Shown: one piece after another, positions 7,276 through 12,223 of the stretch | Layout: each line of letters opens with the position of its first letter | How positions within the stretch are numbered: the stretch's first letter is position 1 | Assembly (NCBI GenBank): GCA_002423075.1 | Contig: DIUS01000147.1 | Location: forward strand, 1,590-13,812 | Direction: 5' to 3' | DNA from: Microbacteriaceae bacterium UBA6152 | Lineage (GTDB): Bacteria; Actinomycetota; Actinomycetes; Actinomycetales; Microbacteriaceae | DNA length: 12,223 nucleotides | The notes under the pieces: generated by a model | What the model was told of the DNA's origin: nothing | The model's database searches: none | The model's input: only the letters and a program-made list of their open reading frames with translations | Translations under genes and position numbers: made by a program

Positions 7276-7532
7276 GTGTGCACTCGTCGGGCGAGCAGCC
7301 AGCCATCGCCGAGGCGCCCGTGGTGCGCATCGTCAACGGGAGCCCCACCGACGCCGAGCTCGCGGCCGTGCACGCCGTGATCGCCGCCGCGCTCGCCGAC
7401 AAGGCTGCTGCTGGGGTTCCTCTGCTCGAGCCACGCATCGACCGATGGAGTCAGAGCGGGCGCCAGATGCGCGGACCTCTGTCACCCGGGCCAGGCGCCT
7501 GGAGCGCAAGCCGAGGCATGCGCACCGGCTGA
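7272..7532 (+). CDS. accE: Acyl-CoA carboxylase epsilon subunit
   Basis: An 86-residue protein whose GTG start overlaps the carboxylase beta stop (GTGA), so the two are translationally coupled. The sequence shows the hallmarks of the actinobacterial epsilon subunit: VVRIVNGSPTDAELAAV (residues 17-33), a predicted helix rich in Ala, then RW..SGRQMRGPLSPGPGAW (58-77) near the C-terminus. The family's small basic or Pro/Gly-rich subunits bind the beta subunit and raise carboxylase activity. The same frame is open far upstream inside the beta gene, but only the GTG at 7272 makes biological sense. A short inverted repeat (7547-7561) follows 15 bases after the stop and may end the transcript. Confidence 0.88.
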   Translation: MSVHSSGEQPAIAEAPVVRIVNGSPTDAELAAVHAVIAAALADKAAAGVPLLEPRIDRWSQSGRQMRGPLSPGPGAWSASRGMRTG

Positions 7533-7868
7533 GCATCGCTCGACTACTGCGCAATGCGCAGAAATTCACGACTACGGCGACGACATCAGTAGCACATTCG
7601 CTTCTGCTGCACTGAGACAGCCACAAAAGTGAAAAACTGGCCCCAGTTCGGGGGATATGTACCCCGCGACGTGCCCCAGAACGGCCTCACAACCGCGGAA
7701 TTCCGGGGTTTTGCGACGAGGACGCCCCGAATCCGTCCCCCGCGTGTCCCCCAAAATGATGACTGTGCTCGGGCGTCTTGTCCGACACCATAGAACCTGT
7801 CAGGTGACGCTCTCAGAGCTCACCACCGATCACCACAGCCGCACGGGTAGCGGTTCGTGATTGGGGGG

Positions 7869-7905
7869 CGAGGTAGGGCCGCATTCGGGTTGCTGCTCTA
7901 CCTCG
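7869..7905. terminator. Hairpin, likely part of a bidirectional terminator
   Basis: CGAGGTAG (7869-7876) pairs perfectly with CTACCTCG (7898-7905). The pairing continues inward for three base pairs (one a G-U), one mismatch and three more, leaving a short loop around TTCGGG. No T-tract follows on either strand. It sits nine bases before a stronger hairpin. Confidence 0.5.
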
Positions 7906-7914
7906 ATACGTTGA

Positions 7915-7945
7915 GAAGGGCCGGAGCTGGGTACTCCGGCCCTTC
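7915..7945. terminator. Strong 12-bp stem hairpin, bidirectional terminator of convergent operons
   Basis: GAAGGGCCGGAG (7915-7926) and CTCCGGCCCTTC (7934-7945) are perfect complements with a seven-base loop CTGGGTA. It lies between the accE end (7532, + strand) and the end of the kinase-like gene (8038, - strand), so it can stop transcripts from both directions. It lacks a clear T-tract, as many high-GC terminators do. Confidence 0.75.
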
Positions 7946-8037
7946 CAGCGTTAAGGCCTTGCTCGGCGCCCAGGTGGGCACGTGAAGAGTTGGTGTCACG
8001 CGACATGCGCGCCGGCGAATCGCTCCGCGATTCTCTC

Positions 8038-9072
8038 TCAGGCGCTGGTCCGTGGTATCTCGAGCCAGAGGTCGACGGCATCGTCGTCGTCATGGCTCTG
8101 GCCAAGATCGCGCGCGTGCCCGTCACTCGCCGGGGTCAGCCCCACGACGGTGACCGCGACATCCGAATCAATCGGAGCGGTGCGGGCGATGACCCGCATC
8201 GCGGCTGTCGTGCGGATCGCATCGGCCAGCTGGTTGAGCACCCGCTCACGGCTCGCCTCATCGAGATCGTCGAGCCCGCCTTCGTCGAGCAGGTTCACCG
8301 ACGCACCTCGGCGCCGAGCCGACATCACCTCGCGACGCACCGCATCATTGAGCAGCCGGCGTCCGCGGATCTCGTCGCGGATCGCGCCCTCGAGGTGCAG
8401 GCACTCGTTGCGCTGCTCAGCCGTCAGATTTCCGCCCGAGGCCTCGATGATCTGCAGCATGGGCACAGCCGTGGTGCCCGTCTGACCCAGGCGGACCTGG
8501 CGCTCGTAGAGGTGCGCCTCTTGCGCCGCCTGCCAGTCGGTCGCCTCGCGCTCGGCCTGCGCGAATCGGGCAGCGTCTGCCGATGCGTTCAAGAGCGCCC
8601 GCGAGAGAATGTGCGAGACCGCGACCCACGAAGCGCTGCCGATCACACCGATGTCGAGCAGGAGGGGGGCCCCGCCCCAGACGATCGTCTGCACGACGAG
8701 TGCAGCAATCCCGATCCACGCGTAGAGGTGGCGCCGGCGGGTCGAGGTGATCGTCATGAGAGTGCCGATCGCGGCGACGTACCACGTGGCATACCCCAGA
8801 CCGCCTTCACGCGCGGGGTCGAGTTCGGGAGTGATGAGCAGCGTCATGACGACGCAGATGATGACGTTGAGGCCTGCCATCCAGGTCGGCATGCGTTCGG
8901 GCTGCCCCGGCATAAGACTGAGGGCCGTGGCCGAGGCGTAAAGCGCCATCGCGGCCAAAATCGGCAGCGGGTTGGCTGGCACGTCGATCGTGTAAAGCCC
9001 GAGCACGATGTGGTAAGCCGAGAAGATCGCCGCCATCGACACGATGAGCGACCGAGGAACTCCGATTCTCAC
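8038..9072 (-). CDS. Kinase-like membrane protein lacking the catalytic boxes (degenerate sensor kinase)
   Basis: A 344-residue protein with about six membrane segments (near residues 8-28, 36-54, 64-82, 96-111, 115-133 and 139-160), then a helical and C-terminal domain arranged like a small NarL-family sensor kinase. The helix where the phosphoacceptor His should lie reads RQVRLGQTGTTAVPML (191-206) and has no His. I also find no N-box Asn motif and no DxGxG ATP lid box. The C-terminus (DLWLEIP) resembles the last strand of a HATPase fold. The GTG start overlaps the upstream kinase stop (GTGA) and has GGGGAGG 7 bases before it. It is probably a partner or modulator of the adjacent kinase, perhaps as a heterodimer, rather than an active kinase. 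That role is inference. Confidence 0.75.
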   Translation of the reverse strand: MRIGVPRSLIVSMAAIFSAYHIVLGLYTIDVPANPLPILAAMALYASATALSLMPGQPERMPTWMAGLNVIICVVMTLLITPELDPAREGGLGYATWYVAAIGTLMTITSTRRRHLYAWIGIAALVVQTIVWGGAPLLLDIGVIGSASWVAVSHILSRALLNASADAARFAQAEREATDWQAAQEAHLYERQVRLGQTGTTAVPMLQIIEASGGNLTAEQRNECLHLEGAIRDEIRGRRLLNDAVRREVMSARRRGASVNLLDEGGLDDLDEASRERVLNQLADAIRTTAAMRVIARTAPIDSDVAVTVVGLTPASDGHARDLGQSHDDDDAVDLWLEIPRTSA

Positions 9073-10343
9073 GAGCGGCCCTCCCCATCGGGAGCCGTGT
9101 CGTCACCGTCGAGCGCATCGAGCGTGAAGACCGGCCAGGCGAGCGTGACGACCGTGCCCTTGCTGGGGGCCGAGACCACCGTGGCCTGGCCACCGGCGCT
9201 CGCGGTGCGCTCGATGATCGAGCGCCGCACGCCGAGACGCGCCTCGGGCACGTGGGCCAGATCAAACCCCTGCCCCGAGTCGCCCACCTCGATCTCGACG
9301 GAGCCGCCGTGCACGCCTGAGACGCGTAGCCAGCGACGGACATCGGGGCCGCCCGCATGCTGCACGCTGTTGACCATGGCCTGCACCGCTGCCGAGTAGA
9401 GCGCTTCGGCCTGCGCCGACGGGATCACTCGGGTGTCGAGCGAGCGCACGCGCACCACGAACGGAGCGTGCATCTCGCGCGCCGCCGACACGATACGGTC
9501 GGCGAGCTGCCGCAGTCGCACGGTTGAGCCGTCGTCGGGCGAGACGAGAGCGGCCTCGCGCAGGTGCTGCATGGCACTCGACGCCATCTGTGCGGCGAAC
9601 GCCTGCTGCTCGGGCGACTCGGCGCGCGCCGCCGTCAAGAGCGTCGTTAGCACGCTGTCATGCACGATCGAGTCGACGTGCACGCGCTCGACCTCGGTCG
9701 CGTGCTGGCGCACGGCCCGCGCGTAGCGGTCGAGCGCTGCGCCCTGCGCCTCGTCGACCGAGGTGGCCGCGACTCGCGTCATGGTCACGATCACGAGCAC
9801 CGCACCGCCGAGGATGATCGCGTAGACGGCGTCGAATACCCCCAGTTCCCACGGCGCACCGCCTCCGGCCGGTGTGACGCGAATGATGCCGTAGATGATC
9901 GGCACGACGATGAGATACGCGAGCGCCCGTCGCACCGGGAACCCGATCGCCGCTGTCGCCGTCGCGACCGTCGTGAGCTGGTAGAGCCAGTGGTTCCCCA
10001 CCTGGGTGACCCCGGGGTCGGCCAAGAAGAACGGCCACGTCAGCAGAGCCGCAACATAGACGAACGAGACGAGCAGGTGCGAACCGATCACCCAGCGCTT
10101 GATCGACGAGCAGACTAGAGCGACGACGAGCGAGCCGAACATGGCGCCGACGGTGATCGCCGACCAGACCGGCTGCCCGAGGTGGTACTGCGTGATGAGC
10201 AACGGAACCGCCTGGAGGCCGAACACGATGCCGAACCAGGCGACCGAGCGCGAGATGACCGTGTCGACGCGCTTGCGGCTCAGCGGGCTGCGGGCCGGCT
10301 TGTTCGTGCTCGCCGCGACCGCGACCGCCTCAGTCGGAGTCAT
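9069..10343 (-). CDS. Membrane histidine kinase (NarL/DesK-like, HisKA_3 type)
   Basis: A 424-residue sensor kinase. About six membrane segments fill residues 32-190, with no large extracellular domain, so the signal is probably sensed within the membrane. A coiled linker (about 195-222) leads to the H-box, VDSIVHDSVLTTLL, with phosphoacceptor His228. The N-box is QAMVNSVQHAGG (Asn325). The ATP lid boxes are DSGQGFD (355-361) and LGVRRSI with a following GG..TVVSAPSKGT stretch. The frame is open 86 codons further upstream, but that part overlaps the regulator gene and is low-complexity Ser/Arg/Thr. The ATG at 10343 lies 14 bases inside the regulator's end, an arrangement typical of coupling, though the ribosome site is weak. 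Its likely phosphorylation target is the adjacent response regulator. The signal is unknown. Confidence 0.9.
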   Translation of the reverse strand: MTPTEAVAVAASTNKPARSPLSRKRVDTVISRSVAWFGIVFGLQAVPLLITQYHLGQPVWSAITVGAMFGSLVVALVCSSIKRWVIGSHLLVSFVYVAALLTWPFFLADPGVTQVGNHWLYQLTTVATATAAIGFPVRRALAYLIVVPIIYGIIRVTPAGGGAPWELGVFDAVYAIILGGAVLVIVTMTRVAATSVDEAQGAALDRYARAVRQHATEVERVHVDSIVHDSVLTTLLTAARAESPEQQAFAAQMASSAMQHLREAALVSPDDGSTVRLRQLADRIVSAAREMHAPFVVRVRSLDTRVIPSAQAEALYSAAVQAMVNSVQHAGGPDVRRWLRVSGVHGGSVEIEVGDSGQGFDLAHVPEARLGVRRSIIERTASAGGQATVVSAPSKGTVVTLAWPVFTLDALDGDDTAPDGEGRS

Positions 10344-11007
10344 CACCGTCGGGTTCGAGCCCGGGCAGGATTCCGTCTTCGACGGCCCGGCGCAGAAGGT
10401 CGACCTTCGTCGGCGCCGGGCGACCAACCTCGACGTACTTGGCACGAATGCGGTCGAGGTATTCGCGAGCGGTCGAGTAGCCGATGCCGAGCTGCTGTGC
10501 GGCGAGTCTGAGGGGCAAACCGCTCGCGTACAAGTGCAAGATCTCGCGCTCGCGCCGGCCGAGTTGTGCCTTCGCAAAGTCACGGTCGGCGTCGATCGCA
10601 CTCGCCCACTCGAGGTTGTTGAGCACCTCGCCGCGCGCGACAGTCTCAGCGGCGGCGATCACGGTGCTCGTGGCCGACGATTTCGGAATCACGCCGGCGG
10701 CACCAGCAGCCAGAGCCTCGCGCACGCTCGCGACCCGGTCGGCGATCGAGTGAATGAGCACCGCGCTACCGGTGGCCTGCACGGCCTTGACGTTCTCGGT
10801 AACACTCGAGCCGTCGCCGAGCGAGAGGTCGAGCACCACGACATCGATCTCGCGGCCGTCGAGGCCTTCGACGAGCTCGGGTACGCTCGCCGCGGTGTCG
10901 ATCACGTCGAAACCGGCGTTCGTGAAGGCAGCCTGCAGACCAAGGCGCACCGACTCGTGATCGTCGACGATCGCGACGCGCACCTGCTTGCTGGTCGAAG
11001 CCACCAC
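10330..11007 (-). CDS. NarL/LuxR-type response regulator
   Basis: A 225-residue regulator, the normal size for the family. The receiver domain starts VRVAIVDDH (Asp15-Asp16 acidic pocket), with phosphoacceptor Asp60 in VVVLDLS, Ser87 in the switch position and Lys109 in VIPKSS. The C-terminal DNA-binding domain begins LGRREREILHLYASGLP (149-165), with the helix-turn-helix at LAAQQLGIGYSTAREYLDRIRAKY (168-191), a LuxR/GerE pattern. The open frame runs to 11391, but the first GTG at 11007 has AGGA nine bases upstream, while the longer version would run into the neighbouring methyltransferase gene. A second GTG follows immediately (11004). It is the first gene of a three-gene operon with the kinase and the kinase-like protein, and its promoter region holds paired repeats that could be its own binding sites. 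Confidence 0.92.
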   Translation of the reverse strand: MVASTSKQVRVAIVDDHESVRLGLQAAFTNAGFDVIDTAASVPELVEGLDGREIDVVVLDLSLGDGSSVTENVKAVQATGSAVLIHSIADRVASVREALAAGAAGVIPKSSATSTVIAAAETVARGEVLNNLEWASAIDADRDFAKAQLGRREREILHLYASGLPLRLAAQQLGIGYSTAREYLDRIRAKYVEVGRPAPTKVDLLRRAVEDGILPGLEPDGDDSD

Positions 11008-11064
11008 GATCAGGAATCCTGCCCTTTGCCGATGAGGGTGCCGTGGCCGATCAATTCGGATGCA

Positions 11065-11093
11065 CCGGGGCTTCCATGCTATCCGGGGCATCC
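11065..11093 (-). promoter_or_regulatory. Candidate promoter of the signalling operon flanked by 11-base direct repeats
   Basis: Read on the minus strand, GGATGCCCCGG (11093-11083) and GGAAGCCCCGG (11075-11065) match at 10 of 11 bases. They enclose TAGCAT (11081-11076), which fits a -10 box. Start sites are 18 bases apart. A GGATGC/GCATCC inverted repeat also spans 11058-11093. Transcription would begin near 11069, about 60 bases before the regulator's GTG. No strong -35 is seen, which fits an activator-dependent promoter. Confidence 0.42.
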
Positions 11094-11127
11094 ACTGCAC
11101 GGGGTCATTCGAGCGGCGGCGAGTCCC

Positions 11128-11143
11128 CCGCGCGCCAGCGCGG
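11128..11143 (-). terminator. Hairpin directly after the methyltransferase stop codon
   Basis: CCGCGC (11128-11133) pairs with GCGCGG (11138-11143) around a four-base loop. On the minus strand the stem begins at the base right after the TGA stop at 11146-11144. There is no T-tract. The core 15 bases are identical to those at 14-28. Confidence 0.5.
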
Positions 11144-12223
11144 TCAGTCACGCACGAGCGCGGCGACCGCCTCGACGTGGTGGGTGTGCGGGAAGAGATC
11201 GAAGGCCCGGATGCGCGCGAGCCGGTACCCCGACTGCGCCGCGAGAGCGACATCGCGAGCCAGCGCGACCGGGTCGCAGGCGACATAGACCAGTTGAGCC
11301 GGAGCCAGAGCGCCGAGCAGCGCCATGACCTCGGTACCGGCGCCCGACCTCGGCGGATCGAGCACGATTGTCGCCGCTCGCAGCCGCTCACGGTCGGCCG
11401 CGGAGGCGCTCGACTCGAGCGCGCGCAGCCACCGATCGACGCGACCGCTCTCGGCCGAGGCGCCGAGCCACTCGGCGAGATTCTCTGAGGCGTGGTCGGT
11501 CGCGCGCTCGTCGGACTCGACGCTCGTGATGCGCGTGTCAGCGCCGAAGCGGTCGGCGACCGCGGCAGCCAGCAACCCGACGCCGCCGTAGAGGTCGAGG
11601 TTCTCGGCGCGCGGGTCGAACAGCGACTCGTCGATCGCTTCCTGCACAGCGCGGGTCAGGGCGACGGCCGCTGACCGGTGCACCTGCCAGAATCCGGTGT
11701 CGTCGAGCTGGAATCTGCGGCCGCCCACGATCTCACTGATCACGGTCGGCTTCTGCTCGCCAATCACGAGCCGCGGCTCTCCGCCGCTCGGCGCGAGCAC
11801 GTCGACGGTGCCGAGGCCGACGAACCGCTCGGCGAACGGAGTGATCGACTGCACCTCGGGCGTCGCGAGAGGAGCATCCGTCACCGGAATCACCGTGTGC
11901 GAGCGCGACGCCATGGGGCCCAGTCGACCCTGATCGTCGACGTGTAGCCGGATACGGGTGCGCCAGCCGAGCCCGTTCGCGGCGTCATCGCCCGGCAGCG
12001 CCTCAACTTGCACGTCGCTCTCGAGGCCGGCCATGCGCTGCAGCGACTCGGCAAGTACCTGCCGCTTGAGCTCGCGCTGGTGGGCGAGGTCGATGTGACC
12101 GAACTCGGCGCCGCCAGCGCGGCCGCGGGGATCTCGCTCGAGGCTCGCGGCCTGCCAGATGTGCGGGCGGCGGTGCTCACTCGCCTCGAGCACCTCGACC
12201 GTGTCGGCCCGCCAGAAGCTCTT
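11144..12223 (-). CDS. Class I SAM-dependent RNA methyltransferase, TrmA/RlmD family (partial, runs off the right edge)
   Basis: The C-terminal 359 residues of an enzyme that puts a methyl group on C5 of a uridine in tRNA or rRNA. The frame stays open to the last base of the window, reading KSFWRADTVEVLEA, which resembles the end of the family's N-terminal TRAM domain, so the apparent GTG start at 12193 is internal. SAM-binding motif LDLYGGVGLLAAAVAD, DPPRSGAG, the catalytic Cys in VYVACDPVALARD (codon 11276-11278) and the catalytic Glu in FPHTHHVEAVA are all present. The iron-sulfur cysteines found in RumA-like members are missing: the equivalent stretch reads GRAGGAEFGHI, and the catalytic Cys is the only Cys in the visible part. 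Which uridine is modified cannot be decided. Confidence 0.92.
   Translation of the reverse strand, partial: KSFWRADTVEVLEASEHRRPHIWQAASLERDPRGRAGGAEFGHIDLAHQRELKRQVLAESLQRMAGLESDVQVEALPGDDAANGLGWRTRIRLHVDDQGRLGPMASRSHTVIPVTDAPLATPEVQSITPFAERFVGLGTVDVLAPSGGEPRLVIGEQKPTVISEIVGGRRFQLDDTGFWQVHRSAAVALTRAVQEAIDESLFDPRAENLDLYGGVGLLAAAVADRFGADTRITSVESDERATDHASENLAEWLGASAESGRVDRWLRALESSASAADRERLRAATIVLDPPRSGAGTEVMALLGALAPAQLVYVACDPVALARDVALAAQSGYRLARIRAFDLFPHTHHVEAVAALVRD

Larger units (their letters stand above)
7533..8037. other. Gene-free, structured intergenic region between convergent operons
   Basis: No coding region here is convincing. Short frames at 7657-7860 (+) and 7572-7754 (-) lack ribosome sites and recognisable motifs. 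Inverted repeats are dense: CTGCGC/GCGCAG (7547-7561), AACTGG/CCAGTT (7635-7648), CGGGG/CCCCG (7703-7729), and the two hairpins at 7869-7945 listed separately. Runs of four or more C or G recur at 7641, 7650, 7662, 7674, 7704, 7725, 7737 and 7748. A locally AT-richer patch (7615-7640) stands out from the neighbours. It separates accE from the oppositely oriented signalling operon, so termination is the minimal role. A decayed mobile remnant or a structured RNA is possible but not shown. Confidence 0.5.

Noticed and set aside
7657..7860. Small + strand frame of 67 codons in the intergenic region
   Set aside because: There is no ribosome site, no recognisable motif, and its composition follows the structured DNA beneath it.
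7869..7905. tRNA gene
   Set aside because: The stem and a GGTTCG-like stretch before it looked suggestive, but there is no cloverleaf, anticodon arm or acceptor pairing.
7990..9399. Long + strand open frame (469 codons) opposite the two kinase genes
   Set aside because: Its product is low-complexity, rich in Arg, His, Asp and Gly, with no domain. It is the complement of genes with clear membrane and kinase motifs, a common high-GC shadow.
10344..10601. N-terminal extension of the histidine kinase
   Set aside because: The extra 86 codons lie inside the response regulator in another frame and read as Ser/Arg/Thr-rich low complexity; membrane helices begin only after the ATG at 10343.
10099..11328. 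+ strand open frame (409 codons) spanning the regulator and neighbouring genes
   Set aside because: It crosses two real minus-strand genes and an intergenic promoter, has biased Arg/Ala/Asp content and no recognisable motif.
11008..11391. N-terminal extension of the response regulator
   Set aside because: It would overlap the methyltransferase gene and add a non-receiver sequence; receiver domains begin within about ten residues of the chosen GTG.
1..12223. CRISPR array, insertion sequence, phage genes or toxin-antitoxin pair
   Set aside because: No regularly spaced repeats, transposase or integrase motifs, phage proteins or toxin-like gene pairs were seen.

Overview
The window is high-GC DNA (roughly 65-70% by eye) with tightly packed genes, GTGA/ATGA/TGATG overlaps, many GTG starts and one apparently leaderless gene. 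It carries an acyl-CoA carboxylase beta subunit followed by the small epsilon subunit, a pairing known from Actinobacteria. The source is therefore an actinobacterium; gene content and protein style suggest Microbacteriaceae, but that family assignment is inference.

Left part, + strand (203-5565): an operon-like run of nucleoside hydrolase, ECF transporter S component, ECF transmembrane subunit (EcfT), two ECF ATPases and a DMT/EamA permease. Apart from the first gap (68 bp) and an 18-bp gap, the genes overlap by 1-4 bases. The simplest reading is a nucleoside or nucleobase uptake and salvage module: the ECF complex imports a ribosyl compound, the hydrolase splits it into base and ribose, and the DMT permease may move a product or related metabolite. 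The substrate is inferred from neighbourhood only.

Middle part, + strand (5662-7532): acyl-CoA carboxylase beta subunit, preceded by its own leaderless-type promoter with an overlapping palindrome, and overlapped by GTGA with a short epsilon-subunit gene. The residue at the known acyl-specificity position is Ile, not the Asp of propionyl-only PccB.

7533-8037: about 500 bases with no gene I can support. It is rich in inverted repeats and ends in two tandem hairpins that probably terminate transcription from both sides.

Right part, - strand (12223 to 8038): the C-terminal 359 residues of a TrmA/RlmD-family RNA methyltransferase that enters from beyond the right edge, closed by a hairpin. Then comes a three-gene signalling operon: a NarL/LuxR response regulator, a membrane histidine kinase with intact H, N and G boxes, and a second membrane protein built like a histidine kinase but lacking the phosphoacceptor His and ATP-binding boxes. 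A pair of 11-base direct repeats flanks the likely -10 box of the regulator.

Nothing here is clearly a new defence or mobile system. The most unusual items are the kinase plus pseudo-kinase arrangement, the nucleoside hydrolase/ECF/DMT operon with one degenerate ATPase signature, and several candidate operators.
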